Positions 54,463 to 64,000 of a DNA stretch of 64,000 bases are shown in pieces. The notes under the pieces are model-generated. The model saw only the letters and a program-made list of their open reading frames with translations. It was not told where the DNA came from and did no database searches. Every line of letters begins with the position of its first letter. The first letter of the stretch is position 1. The translations under genes and the position numbers were made by a program. Source of the DNA: JAENVT01 sp963805445 (GTDB taxonomy: Bacteria > Actinomycetota > Acidimicrobiia > Acidimicrobiales > Ilumatobacteraceae); contig CAWDUI010000055.1 in assembly GCA_963805445.1 (NCBI GenBank), forward strand, positions 62,001 through 126,000. The letters run 5' to 3'.

Positions 54463-55747
54463 ATGCCCCGCTCGCCGCGCCTTCCGTTCACCGCGTTGGC
54501 GATCGTCGGGCTGCTGCTTGCCGTGGTCGGGTGCAGCTCCGATTCGACAAGCGCGCCGTCGACCATCCCCTCGCCCACGACGACACGGGTCGTGCGTGTC
54601 GATGACGGGGTGTTGACGATCGGCGTGCTGACGCCACAGGGCAGCGCCAACGCCGACATCGGCCAATCCATCCGCGCCGCGGTCACCCTCGCCGTCGCCA
54701 CGATCAACGAGGCCGGCGGCTACAACGGCCGCAACGTCGTCCTGCGTCCCGCAGACGAGGGCGTCGCCGGAGTCGGGATCGATCCGGCCATCGCCAAGTT
54801 GCTGAGCGAGCAAGTCGACGCGATCGTCGGTCCCGCTTCGTCGGCGAACGCCCTCGCCGGATTGGGCGAGATCGTCGATGCCGGTGTCGTGGCGTGCTCG
54901 CCCACCGCTTCAGCTCGGTTGCTCGACGACTACCCGGACAAGAACCTGTTCTTCCGCACCATCCCCTCCGACTCGATGCAGGCGTTGGCGATCGCCGAGG
55001 CCGTCGATCGCACCGGGGCCAGCCGGGCAACGGTCACGTACATCGACGACAACTACGGCCAGGGCTTCGCCGATTCGGTCAAGGCGGCACTGGCGCCGAA
55101 GGGGATCGAGCAACAGGCGGTCATTCCGTACTCGGCCGACAACGTGTCGATCAAGGCTGCCGCCGAGAAGGTCGTCGAGGCCGCGACCGGGGTGATCGTG
55201 GTGATCGGCGATGCCACATCGGGGCCGGTGATGTTGGGAGAGATCGACGCCCAGGAGGGCAACGTGTTGCCGCAATACGTCGTGAACGACGCGATGCGGC
55301 GCCCCACGGCCTCCGCCGAACCGATGGGCGCCTCGCTGGCGTCGCGGGTCAAGGGCGTCTCGCCCGTTGCGTACAGCAGCGACCCGCATTTCCTCGCCCA
55401 ACTGGGCGCAACCCCCGCCGACCCCAGCCCGTACGCGGCGAACGCGTACGACTGCGTCAACCTCATCGCCCTCGCGGCGCTCGCCGGCAGTTCGACGCAG
55501 CCCGACGTGATCGCCCGCCAGATCCCGTTGGTCAGCGACGGCGGTTCGCCGTGCACCTCGTTCGTCGATTGCCGCGACGACATCGCCGCCGGCAGCAACA
55601 TCAACTACGACGGTCCCGGCGGCACACTGACTCTCGGCGCCAACGGCGATCTGGTTGGCGGCGGTGTTCAACCTCTTCGGGTTCGACGACGCGGGACGCG
55701 ACATCAACATCGGCACCGTGCGGTGCAGCTTCAGAGACTGCACATGA
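54463..55747 (+). CDS. LivJ-type ABC substrate-binding lipoprotein (one frameshift)
   Basis: Signal FTALAIVGLLLAVVGC with lipobox VVGC. Type I periplasmic-binding fold: LTIGVLTPQGSANADIGQSI, VDAIVGPASSANALAGLGEI, FFRTIPSDSMQALAIAEAVD, TYIDDNYGQGFADSVKAALA, ANAYDCVNLIALAALAGSS. After a shift near 55665 the end reads FNLFGFDDAGRDINIG and RCSFRDCT. About 425 aa. Permease genes are not next to it. Its stop overlaps the convergent heme gene by 17 bp. Confidence 0.85.
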
Positions 55748-56422
55748 CCTCTTCCACCGGTGTGACCATCCCGGTGTAGAACGGGCCGAAGTCGGCGTAC
55801 ACGGCGGACGCCTCGTCGAATCGCATCGTGTAGACGACCTCTTTGAGATCGTCGGGATGCACGCCGAACAAGGTGACACCCCATTCGTAGTCGTCGAGGC
55901 CTGCCGAACCGGTGATGTACTGGGCGATGCGACCGGCGAACTTGCGGCCGCTGGCACCGTGCTCGTGCATCAGTTCGCTGCGGCGTCTCGAACGGCAGCG
56001 TGAACCAGTTGGCGTCGGGGTCGCGCTTCTTGCTCATCGGGTAGAAGCACCATGCCGGCATCGCGTAGTCGACGTGACTCGGCGGGATCGTCGGGTAGAG
56101 CCGCGGCTGCTTCATCGCCTCGGGCATCTGCGCGGCGTACTCGCTGACCTCGCTGAGACTGACGTACGAATCGACGACCTCGAGCCCGGCGTGCTGCACC
56201 GCAGTCTGCAGCGCGCGAAGTTCGCGGAGGTTCTCGTGGATGGCCATCACGGCCACGTCGCACTTGTGGCCCAGCATCGCGATCGTCACCACCTGGCAGC
56301 CGGCGGCCTCGGCCGCTTTCACTGCGGCGATCGCTGCTTCGGACTCGAACATCGGGTGTTGTCTTGCAGAACAGGTGCAGCACACCAACGCCGGTCGACG
56401 GCGAGACAGGTTCGCTCTTCAT
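55731..56422 (-). CDS. chdC: Coproheme decarboxylase (HemQ/ChdC) (two frameshifts)
   Basis: Start MKSEPVSPSTGVGVLHLFCK at 56422, shift near 56360, then VTIAMLGHKCDVAVMAIHEN, SYVSLSEVSEYAAQMPEAMK, MPAWCFYPMSKKRDPDANWF; shift near 55975, then MHEHGASGRKFAGRIAQYIT, DDYEWGVTLFGVHPDDLKEV, RFDEASAVYADFGPFY. This is the actinobacterial chlorite-dismutase-family coproheme decarboxylase, the last step of the coproporphyrin-dependent heme pathway. About 230 aa. Other heme genes are not in view. Confidence 0.9.
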
Positions 56423-56432
56423 GCGCTTCAGG

Positions 56433-57237
56433 CTAGGGCTGGATTCGCTCCGGCGCATAGACGTTGAGACGTTCACCGCGAACGAAACCGGCCAGGGTCA
56501 GCCCAGCTCGCCTGGCGGTTTGCACCGCGAGAGCGGTGGGCCCGCTGACGGCGACCAAGGTGCCGAACCCGGCCGACCAGGCCTTCTGGACCAGCTCGAA
56601 ACTCGCCCGACCGCTGACGAACAATCCCAGGCCGGTGGCCGGCAACAGGCCGTCGAGCAACATCCGCCCGACCACCTTGTCGACCGCGTTGTGGCGCCCG
56701 ACATCCTCGCGGGTGATCAGCACCTCGCCGCTCGGTGTGAACGCGGCAGCGGCATGCACCGCGCCGGTGGTCGAGAACAATCCCTGACCGGCGAGCGCCG
56801 ATCGATGGCATGTCGGCCAGAACGTCGAGGGCGATGGCCGGCGTCGCGGGGAGCGGTTCGAGCCGATCGCACAATGCTTCGATGGCGTCGTTGCCGCACA
56901 GTCCGCAACTACTGGTGGTCGTGCCGAGGCGTGGCGTCGGGACCGGCGCCTTGCCCCCGGTCTCGACCGTGACGACGTTGAACTGGCTCTCGCTGGCGGC
57001 CCCATCGGCGCAATACCTCACGCCCGTCACACGCGCACCGCCGAGCAGCCCGTCGCTGAAGCAGAAGCCGGCGGCGAGTTCGTAGTCGTTGCCGGGGGTC
57101 CGCATCGTCGTGCTGACGATGGCGCCGTCGAGCTGGATGGTCATCGGCTCTTCGACGATCAACTCGTCGGGCCTGCGCTTCAACGAACCATCTTCGTACA
57201 CGGTGACGAGCAGCGACTCACTGCGACGACGAGCCAT
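56433..57237 (-). CDS. fdhD: FdhD sulfurtransferase (one frameshift)
   Basis: MARRRSESLLVTVYEDGSLK at 57237. LIVEEPMTIQLDGAIVSTTM RTPGNDYELAAGFCFSDGLL is the conserved start region, SSCGLCGND holds the sulfur-transferring C-x-x-C, and after a shift near 56800: QGLFSTTGAVHAAAAFTPSG, ITREDVGRHNAVDKVVGRML, VSGRASFELVQKAW. FdhD moves sulfur from IscS to the bis-MGD cofactor of formate dehydrogenase. About 268 aa. No formate dehydrogenase is in this window. Confidence 0.9.
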
Positions 57238-57299
57238 GACACAGGAAGGTACCCGACGATCGATCATTCGGGGATGTGCGAGCGAATATGGTTCGGTCC

Positions 57300-58121
57300 A
57301 TGGAACCAAGGAACAACGGTCGCATCCTTGCTGCGGAGCTCGTGGGTACCCTGGTGTTGATGCTCGGCGGGCCCGGCGTCGCCGTCTTGCTGCCGACCTT
57401 GGGACTGCTGCCGGAGGGCGATGCGTCGACCGGTGCAGGATTGCTGAAGGTCTTGATCATCGCCTTGGGGTTCGGCCTCTCGTTGTTGATCATGTGGTAC
57501 GTGATCGGACCGATCTCCGGCTGCCACATCAACCCGGCTGTCACGCTGGGCATGCTCTTGGCTCGCAAGGTGGATCTCACCCAAGCGGTGTACTCGTGGA
57601 TCGGTCAGGTGGTCGGAGGCATCAGCGGCATCGCCATCGTCTTCGGCATCGCCAGTGGGCGCGACGGGTTCCACCGCGGTCAGTTCGCCGCAAACCTGTG
57701 GTCCGGCAAGTACTACGGCCTCGGTTCGGCCATCGTGGTCGAGGTGATCCTGACCGGCCTGCTGGTGATGGTCGTGCTGTTCACCACGACCAAGAAGTTC
57801 GCCACGGGGATGGGCGGGCTGGTCATCGGGCTCACCTTGACCTTGATCCACCTGATCTCGATCCCGGTCGACAACACCTCGGTCAACCCCGCCCGCAGCC
57901 TCGCCACGGCGCTGTTCGCCGACTCCCACACCGAGGCACTCCAGCAGCTGTGGGCGTTCATCATCTTCCCGATGATCGGTGCGGTGGTCGGTGTCGTCGT
58001 GTGGTTGATGCTCGACGATGCCCGACTCGAAGACACCGACCTGGTCGAACTGCCGGGTGCGGCGGAACTTCGTGACGTGCTGGGCAACATCGCCCACGGA
58101 ATCGACGACCTCGGCGATTGA
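57300..58121 (+). CDS. Aquaporin / MIP-family channel
   Basis: 273 aa, intact, six TM helices. Both NPA motifs are present: GCHINPAVTLGMLLARKV and NTSVNPARSLATALFAD. The aromatic/arginine filter includes the Arg after the second NPA, pointing to a water-selective (AqpZ-like) channel. A 35-residue acidic C-terminal tail (LEDTDLVELPGAAELRDVLG) is extra. ATG at 57300; GTG at 57276 is possible. Its stop touches the convergent FAD gene. Confidence 0.88.
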   Translation: MEPRNNGRILAAELVGTLVLMLGGPGVAVLLPTLGLLPEGDASTGAGLLKVLIIALGFGLSLLIMWYVIGPISGCHINPAVTLGMLLARKVDLTQAVYSWIGQVVGGISGIAIVFGIASGRDGFHRGQFAANLWSGKYYGLGSAIVVEVILTGLLVMVVLFTTTKKFATGMGGLVIGLTLTLIHLISIPVDNTSVNPARSLATALFADSHTEALQQLWAFIIFPMIGAVVGVVVWLMLDDARLEDTDLVELPGAAELRDVLGNIAHGIDDLGD

Positions 58122-59574
58122 TCAGGCCAGCAGGGCCAGCAGGTCAGCCCGTCGTTCGGGTCCCAGCGCCGGTTCGGGCGGGCGGTTGTCGCGGTCCTGC
58201 CACACGGCCAGGACGCGGGCGCCGACATCGGGATCCTTGATCATCGCGTTGGGCGCCGTCAGCAGGTTGAGGGCCCGGAAGAAGGCCCGCAACACGACCG
58301 GGTCGCGTCGCAGTGCCGGGAGCAGGCCATCGCGGAACACGGCGCGCATGAAGCTGCGCTGATCGGTCGGGTCGCCGTCGGGGTCATCACCCGCCAGCAG
58401 GGCCGCAGCGACGCGCCGGCCCTCGGCATCTTGCTCGACCCCGGCGCGATACCACGGGTAGATCTCGGCACGCAGCGCCGCGTCGTAGGCCAGCACCATC
58501 TTGTGTGAGTCGTCGGGATGGCTGTCGATGGCTGCGACGAGAAGATGCGCGCCCCAGAACGCCGTCGCACAACCTCTGCCGTAGAGCGGATTGGTGCACA
58601 GCACTGCGTCGCCGATGGGGATGAGCCCGGTCGCCGCGGGTCGCCCTCCGACAACGTACGGTCGCCACAGGTTGACCAGGCCGGCCATCGCGTGAACTGA
58701 TTTGGTGATCGGTTCGGCCCGGCCGTCGAGCCACGGGGCGGTGGCGACCAATTGACGAGCACAGGAGTCGAACGTCTCCGGCTCCATCAGCCGCGTGCGT
58801 AGTTCCTTGTCGTCGGTGGGTGTCGCCAGCGTGACCGAGAACGTGCGGTTGTCGCCGACGAACACCCCGTACTTGAGGTAGCCGAGATCGCCCCCGATCG
58901 GGCCGGTGCGGGGCGGATACGTGACTCCTTCGCGCAATCGGTAGAAACGGCTGAAATACACGATTCCCGGTGTCGTCGATCTCGTCGGCGGTCGGCGCGC
59001 AGCCGATCTCGGTCAACCACTCGGGCAGCGCGCTGCGCCGTCCGGTGGCGACCACGACCAGGTCGCTTGCTGCCTCGCCGCCATCGCCCAGCCGGACCCC
59101 GGTGACGCGAGGTATGTCGTTCGCCTCGCCGGGCTCGGTGACCAGACCGGTGACTGCGACGCCGGTACGGAACTCGACGCGACCTTCGGCCAACGCCGCC
59201 CGTCGCAGCACCCATTCGAACGTCGTGCGGCGGCAGGCCAGCATCGACAGTTCGTCGTCGGTGGGCTCGGGCACGAAATCGACCATCGTTGCCGGGAGAT
59301 CGTCACCGAAGCGCATCTCGGTCGCGCCCTCGTCGAGCAGTTGCTGGTAGACGTCGGAGTAGTCGGTCTTCAGCAACCCCACCAGCCGGGCCAGGAACGC
59401 ATGGCTGTGCCGAACCTGTGGTGCGCCACGGCGATCCCACTCGAACGCCTCGTCGGCCGAGTTCGGCATCGGCGTGTCGTCGCGCTCGAACACCGTCACG
59501 CTGTGCCCCCGCCGCGCCAACGCCAGGGCCGCGCCGAGACCAGCGACACCTCCGCCGACGACCGCCACTTCCAT
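58122..59574 (-). CDS. FAD-dependent oxidoreductase / monooxygenase-like (one frameshift)
   Basis: MEVAVVGGGVAGLGAALALA, the GxGxxG FAD site, is followed by RRGHSVTVFERDD. CRRTTFEWVLRRAALAEGRV is typical of PHBH-fold monooxygenases. After a shift near 58960: GPIGGDLGYLKYGVFVGDNR, TGLIPIGDAVLCTNPLYGRG (the GD motif), and CATAFWGAHLLVAAIDSHPD. About 480 aa. Related to geranylgeranyl-reductase and halogenase-like flavoproteins; substrate unknown. Confidence 0.82.
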
Positions 59575-59606
59575 CGCCTCACACTAAGCGGCGAGGGTCG
59601 CGGCGG

Positions 59607-59789
59607 TCTGGACGTGCCGAAGGCCCAGGCCGAGGAGCCGAAGCGAAGCGGAGGGGTCCGTGCGACCGCGGCGTCTGGACGTGCCGAAGGCCCAGGCCGA
59701 GGAGCCGAAGCGAAGCGGAGGGGTCCGTGCCGACCGCGGCGTCTGGACGCGCCGAAGGCCCAGGCCGAGGAGCCGAAGCGAAGCGGAGG
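59607..59789. repeat. 67/68-bp tandem repeat, 2.7 copies
   Basis: Units begin TCTGGACGTGCCGAAGG at 59607, 59674 and 59742; the third is cut short after CGAAGCGGAGG. They are nearly identical (one T/C change, one extra C). Any protein from it would be artificial (PKAQAEEPKRSGG). It fills the space between the FAD gene start and the CIRCE region. Confidence 0.85.
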
Positions 59790-59823
59790 TGATCGAGGGC
59801 CGACTCACAGCAGGGTTGCCGGA

Positions 59824-59873
59824 TTAGCACTCGACGGTCTAGAGTGCTAGCACTCTCGCACTGTGAGTGCGAA
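59824..59873 (+). promoter_or_regulatory. Two overlapping CIRCE operators (HrcA sites)
   Basis: Site 1: TTAGCACTC-N9-GAGTGCTAG (59824-59850), one base from the consensus. Site 2: TAGCACTC-N9-GAGTGCGA (59848-59872). They share TAG at the junction, so GAGTGCTAGCACTC forms a third palindrome between them. They lie 35 bp upstream of the groEL ATG. HrcA repression with heat induction is expected. Confidence 0.85.
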
Positions 59874-59906
59874 TGACATCAACCCCTCATCGTGGAGGCA
59901 CAAGCA

Positions 59907-61533
59907 ATGGCGAAAATGATCGCATTTGACGAGCAGGCTCGTCGCGGACTGGAAGCTGGCATGAACAAGCTCGCCGACGCGGTGCGCGTCACCCTGGGGC
60001 CGAAGGGCCGCAACGTCGTGTTGGAGAAGAAGTGGGGCGCACCCACCATTACGAACGACGGCGTGTCCATCGCGAAGGAGATCGATCTCGAGGATCCCTA
60101 CGAGAAGATCGGCGCCGAGCTGGTCAAAGAGGTCGCCAAGAAGACCGACGACGTCGCCGGTGACGGCACCACGACGGCAACGGTCCTGGCATGGAGCATG
60201 GTCCACGAGGGCCTGCGCAACGTCGCCGCCGGCGCCAACCCGATGACCTTGAAGAAGGGCATCGAGGCCGCCGTCGAAGCCGCGGTCGCATCGATCAAGG
60301 ATCTGGCCAAGGAAGTCGACTCGAAGGATCAGATCGCCCAGGTCGCCTCGATCTCGGCGGCCGACAACGAGATCGGTCAGATGATCTCCGAGGCCATCGA
60401 CAAGGTCGGCAAGGACGGCGTCATCACCGTCGAGGAGAGCCAGACCTTCGGCATGGAGATGGATCTCGTCGAGGGCATGCGCTTCGACAAGGGCTACATC
60501 TCGCCGTACTTCGCCACCGACATGGAGCGCATGGAAGCCGTCGCTCGACGACCCCTACCTCCTGCTCGTGTCGTCGAAGATCTCATCGGTACGCGACATG
60601 CTGCCGGTGCTCGAGAAGGTCATGCAGGGTGGTCGCCCGTTGGTGATCATCGCTGAAGACGTCGAGGGCGAGGCGCTGGCGACGCTGGTCGTCAACAAGA
60701 TCCGTGGCACGTTCAAGTCGGCAGCCGTCAAGGCTCCTGGCTTCGGCGAGCGCCGCAAGGCGATGCTGCAGGACATGGCCATCCTCACCGGTGGTCAGGT
60801 CATCAGCGAAGAGGTCGGCCTCAAGCTGGAGAACACCACCCTCGATCTGCTCGGCTCCGCCAAGAAGATCATCATCACCAAGGACGAGACCACCATCGTC
60901 GAAGGTGGCGGTTCGGAAGACGACATCAAGGGCCGGATCAACCAGATCAAGGCCGAGATCGACAACACCGACAGCGACTACGACCGTGAGAAGCTGCAAG
61001 AGCGTCTCGCCAAGCTCAGCGGCGGCGTTGCCGTGCTGAAGGTCGGCGCCGCTACCGAGGTGGAGCTGAAGGAGAAGAAGCACCGCATCGAAGATGCCGT
61101 GTCGACGACCAAGGCAGCCATCGAAGAGGGTGTCGTGCCCGGCGGCGGCGTCGCCCTGCTGCGTGCGCAGGCTGCGGTCAACGCCGTTGCCGACAGCTTG
61201 AAGGGCGACGAGGCCACCGGCGCTCGCTTGGTCTCCAAGAGCCTCGAGGCACCGTTGAAGCAGATCGCCGAGAACGCCGGCATGGAAGGTGGCGTCGTCG
61301 TCGAGAAGGTCCGCAACCTCAGCGGGGCCGAAGGCCTCAATGCGGCCACCGGCGTCTACGAAGACCTGGTCAAGATCGGCGTCATCGACGCTGCCAAGGT
61401 GACCCGCTCGGCGCTGCAGAACGCAGCATCGATCGCAGCCCTGTTCCTCACCACGGAAGCTGTCGTCGCCGACAAGCCCGAGAAGGACAACGGCGCAGGC
61501 GGTATGGGCGGCGGAGGCATGGAGGACTTCTAG
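59907..61533 (+). CDS. groL: Chaperonin GroEL (one frameshift)
   Basis: About 541 aa. Ribosome-binding site GTGGAGG before the ATG. MAKMIAFDEQARRGLEAGMN, TLGPKGRNVVLEKKWGAPTI, ATP site VAGDGTTTATVLA, EGVVPGGGVALLRA, and the tail GGMGGGGMEDF. The frame breaks at 60549 between MERMEAV and LDDPYLLLVSSKISSVRDML; one extra G (GTCGCTCGAC for GTCCTCGAC) explains it. No groES is beside it, as for the second groEL of many actinobacteria. Controlled by the double CIRCE element. Folds newly made proteins as a 14-mer. Confidence 0.95.
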
Positions 61534-61569
61534 TCCCCCGGCCGAACCGGCCACATCGATTCGGCGAAC

Positions 61570-61612
61570 GGCCCCGGGCTTCGGCTCGGGGCCTTCGTCA
61601 TTTTCCGTCTTG
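61570..61612 (+). terminator. Rho-independent terminator of groEL
   Basis: GGCCCCG and CGGGGCC pair around GGCTTCGGCT, followed by TTCGTCATTTT. Confidence 0.85.
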
Positions 61613-61649
61613 CGCCCGAGTCGCGTGAACGGCGATCGAGACGAAGTGC

Positions 61650-61925
61650 TCAGCCGCCGGCTACGGCGGGGATGATGCTGACGGTCTCGCCGTCGGGCAC
61701 CTTGGTGTCGACACCGTCGAGGTAGCGAACATCGTCGTCGGCGACGAACACGTTGACGAACTTGCGCAGCGCACCGGTGTCGTCGAAGAGGCGCTCGCGG
61801 AACCCCGGATGGGCGGTGTCGAGGTTGGTCAAGACGTCGGCGAGGGTGACGCCCTCGACCTGCACGGAGGACGCACCGCCCGCGATCGGGCGCATCGTGG
61901 TGGGGATTCGAACGTTCACGGACAT
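61650..61925 (-). CDS. MoaD/ThiS-family sulfur carrier protein
   Basis: 91 aa, start ATG at 61925: MSVNVRIPTTMRPIAGGASS, VTLADVLTNLDTAHPGFRER, FVNVFVADDDVRYLDGVDTK, ending VSIIPAVAGG. The ubiquitin-like fold ends in the Gly-Gly needed for thiocarboxylate formation. The protein resembles CysO/MoaD2-type carriers of Actinobacteria. Its partner (cysM or moeZ) is not adjacent. Confidence 0.85.
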   Translation of the reverse strand: MSVNVRIPTTMRPIAGGASSVQVEGVTLADVLTNLDTAHPGFRERLFDDTGALRKFVNVFVADDDVRYLDGVDTKVPDGETVSIIPAVAGG

Positions 61926-61935
61926 GGACGAAAGC

Positions 61936-63018
61936 CTACCAACCGGGTCGGGATTCGAAACCTTCGAGCACGGCCATCGTGTGCTGCGCCAACGTCTCCA
62001 ACACGTAGCCGCCCTCGTGTACGAATACGGTCGGGCGATCGAGGTGCGCCAGCAGTTGACCAACGGTGACGAACCCGTCGTCGGTGACCTGCAACGGGCT
62101 GTTGGGGTCGTCCGCTGCCGCATCGACCCCGAGCGACACCACGACCGCATCGGGCCGGAACTGCGCGACGTCGGCCAACAGCGACCGGCAGGCGACCAGC
62201 CACACCTCGTCGCCCGAGCCGGGATCGACCGGAACGTTGCGATTGGTGCCGGTGTCGTCGATCTCGTCGGCGTGACCGGCAGTGTGCGGGAACCAACCCG
62301 CTGCCGGGTCGACGTGCACCGAGCCGTAGAAGACGGCGGGATCGTTCCAGAAGATCGCCTGTGTTCCGTTGCCGTGATGGGCGTCGATGTCGACGATCGC
62401 GACACGCTCGCAACCGTTGGCTCGGAGCTGGGCGGCGGCGACTGCGGCGTTGTTGAGGTAGCAACTCCCCCCGAAGAACGCCGGGCCAGCATGATGCCCC
62501 GGCGGGCGGCACACCGCGTAGGCCGCTGCGTGTTGGCCGACAACGAGGTCCGCCGCCGTCGCTGCGGCGTCGGCTGCGGCCTTGGCGCCCGACCACGTGC
62601 CCTGGCCGATGCACGTCATCGTGTCCATCGCGTAGAACCCGATCTCGGCACGGATGGTCGCTGCGCCACGACCACGAACTCCCCCGCGTGGACCCGCAAC
62701 GGGCGGGAAGAAGTAGGGGGTGACGTACGGGATGCCTGCTGGCGGATCGAGATGACCATCGGCAACCCACCGTTGGTACGCCGTCTGCATGACCCTGAGG
62801 AACTGCAGGTCGTGGACGCGTAGCAACGACTCCAGGCCGTGGTCGACCGCTGCGACGACCGGGGCACCTGCCGCAGCGCACGCCGTCGCCAGGATCTCCG
62901 CTCGGGCCGGCAACTCATCGCTGGCCTCGGTGACTCCGCACCACACCCCCGTGGCCACGTCGTGCAGCACGTGGTCGGGAGCCACGACCACGGGCATCGA
63001 CAGGTGGCCCCCGTTCAC
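61936..63018 (-). CDS. Histone-deacetylase-family amidohydrolase
   Basis: 360 aa, GTG at 63018 overlapping the upstream stop. AYAVCRPPGHHAGPAFFGGS and VAIVDIDAHHGNGTQAIFWN hold the zinc-binding and charge-relay residues; VSLGVDAAADDPNSPLQVTD and VFVHEGGYVLETLAQH follow. Bacterial members are acetylpolyamine or acetoin-related deacetylases. Intact. Translationally coupled to the P1 peptidase gene. Confidence 0.88.
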   Translation of the reverse strand: MNGGHLSMPVVVAPDHVLHDVATGVWCGVTEASDELPARAEILATACAAAGAPVVAAVDHGLESLLRVHDLQFLRVMQTAYQRWVADGHLDPPAGIPYVTPYFFPPVAGPRGGVRGRGAATIRAEIGFYAMDTMTCIGQGTWSGAKAAADAAATAADLVVGQHAAAYAVCRPPGHHAGPAFFGGSCYLNNAAVAAAQLRANGCERVAIVDIDAHHGNGTQAIFWNDPAVFYGSVHVDPAAGWFPHTAGHADEIDDTGTNRNVPVDPGSGDEVWLVACRSLLADVAQFRPDAVVVSLGVDAAADDPNSPLQVTDDGFVTVGQLLAHLDRPTVFVHEGGYVLETLAQHTMAVLEGFESRPGW

Positions 63019-64000
63019 ATCAGGTCCAGCAGTTCGGCGATGGGGAGGGCCTCGGCGACGCGGCCGAGACGACCGGTCGTGGTGGTTGCGCGGAACAGGC
63101 TGTCGAGCACGGCCTCTTCGGTCGCGTCGACCGCAGCCTCGAACAGACCGTTGAGATCGCGGTCCGACAACACCTCACGGCTGACGCGCCCACGGCCGTC
63201 GCGAGGCAGGCGGCTGGTCGTGCTGAAAGCCAGGAAGATCTCACCGCTGCCGTGCGTGGCGACCGAACCGGTGCGGGCCAGGCCGAGCCCGGCGCGCCGG
63301 GCGACGCGCTGGCACTGCGCGGGGAGGATCGGGGCATCGGTGGCGATCACGACGATGCAACTGCCCTCGGGAGCCTCGCGCTCCCCGCTGCGACCGAGTT
63401 CGGCGAAGCGTCGCCCGACGGGCGAACCGTTGACGCACAGCCGCTCCAACGCGCCGAAGTTGGTCATCACGAGCACGCCGACCGTATGGCCGTCGACCAG
63501 CCGGGAGGCCGTGCCGATGCCGCCTTTCCAACCGAGGCAGGTCATGCCTGACCCTGCCCCGATCGCCCCGGCATCGAAGATCCCTCCAGTAGCGCCGGCG
63601 AACGCTTCGGCAACGTGGTGTGGGCGCACGGCCATGGCCGACGGGTCGCTGAGCCACGAGTCGTCACACTCGGCGATCACTGGGATGACCACGTCGTCGA
63701 CCACGCCGGGCACGTCGCTCAGCGTGGCCTCGACGACCCCTTGGTACGCCATGCCGACACTCATCGTCGCGGTGAGCACGATCGGCGTCTCCAACGTGCC
63801 CCATTCGGCGATCGTCAGCGAACCGGTCAGTTCGCCGGCTCCGTTCAGGACGGCGGTGCCGGCGGCCATCGGATGATGGAACAGCGAATCCAACGTGTCG
63901 GGCACGATGCGCCGTCACACCGGTGCAGTGCTCGGCGATCGTGGCATGACCGACACGGAGTCCGTCCACGTCGGTGATCGCGTTGTGCTCACCGGTCGGC
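63015..64000 (-). CDS. P1-family (DmpA/BapA-type) aminopeptidase, N-terminus at the right edge (one frameshift)
   Basis: From the edge: EHNAITDVDGLRVGHATIAE, GVTA, then after a shift at about 63906 IVPDTLDSLFHHPMAAGTAV, LTATMSVGMAYQGVVEATLS, MTCLGWKGGIGTASRLVDGH, TVGVLVMTNFGALERLCVNG (the autocatalytic N-T-N region is G-V-L-V-x-x-N-F-G), and SCIVVIATDAPILPAQCQRV. One extra C in GCGCATCGTG explains the break. These proteins process themselves and release N-terminal residues from peptides or beta-peptides. The start codon is outside the window or just at its end. Confidence 0.85.

Noticed and set aside
51394..54813. One 1139-aa GlnD-NUDIX fusion protein
   Set aside because: The long frame results from a +1/-1 indel near 52430. 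The ACT2 domain continues in another frame to a TGA at 52092, where the NUDIX gene starts with an overlapping GTG, so these are two genes.
59592..59850. Protein-coding gene across the 67-bp repeats
   Set aside because: All frames through the repeats are open only because of the repeat composition. There is no ribosome-binding site, and the region ends in the CIRCE operator.
60540..60570. Programmed ribosomal frameshift in groEL
   Set aside because: No slippery heptamer or pseudoknot was evident, and similar single-base breaks occur in dozens of other genes. A sequencing indel is far more likely.

Overview
The window looks like a piece of a high-GC actinobacterial chromosome, most likely class Acidimicrobiia (Ilumatobacter-like). 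This is inferred from codon use, the many GTG starts, the UPF0182 / PDZ-Lon (YlbL-type) / DivIVA neighbourhood, an actinobacterial-type coproheme decarboxylase, and groEL under CIRCE control. It was not checked by any search. About 40 genes of ordinary type carry one or more single-base frameshifts, including groEL, glnD, fdhD, the heme enzyme and the DivIVA protein. Because essential genes are hit as often as accessory ones, most of these are probably sequencing or assembly indels. I annotate such genes across the break.

Layout. 1-13.9 kb: a lipoprotein (running off the left edge), a Crp/Fnr regulator, a 51-aa basic peptide divergent from a PqqD-M50 protease-double cNMP protein, a collagen-like secreted protein, an MBL hydrolase, a two-TM K+ channel with an RCK domain, two glyoxalase-type proteins, and two MarR switches, each divergent from its target (YceI; cupin) with paired palindromic operators. 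13.97-30.88 kb: an accessory island built on the 3' end of an initiator tRNA-fMet gene (30811-30884, minus). Four extra copies of the tRNA 3' half lie at 13989, 15021, 21937 and 28120 and split the island into four units. The units carry nucleotidyltransferase/HEPN, ParDE, AbiE-like and other toxin-antitoxin or defence-like modules, a metallophosphoesterase / DUF6933-like / NERD cluster, AhpD-like and regulatory genes, and many gene fragments. I found no integrase. The sites fall into two classes that alternate (A-B-A-B), judged by the arm sequence beside the core.

30.9-46.5 kb: core chromosome again. It holds a coiled-coil protein, UPF0182, a DivIVA protein with a Cys-rich C-terminus, the YlbL-type protease, a HEAT-repeat protein, then an exporter operon (lipoprotein, adaptor, ABC ATPase, FtsX/MacB-like permease, second adaptor, YceI-like protein). 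46.7-50.4 kb: two c-di-GMP enzymes in tandem (CHASE-GGDEF-EAL and PAS-PAS-GGDEF); the first has its Shine-Dalgarno inside a perfect hairpin. 50.5-59.6 kb: PAC2 protein, GlnD with an overlapping NUDIX gene, a LivJ-type binding lipoprotein, coproheme decarboxylase, FdhD, an aquaporin and an FAD oxidoreductase. 59.6-64 kb: a 67-bp tandem repeat, two overlapping CIRCE operators, groEL, and a convergent set of a MoaD/ThiS-like carrier, a histone-deacetylase-family amidohydrolase and a P1 (DmpA-type) peptidase running off the right edge.

The most unusual content is the tRNA-fMet island. Small, integrase-less units, each with a toxin-antitoxin-like cargo, appear to have accumulated one after another at a single tRNA 3' end. 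The smallest is a 1.03-kb XRE-MNT/HepT cassette flanked by 56-bp direct repeats that match at 53 of 56 positions.
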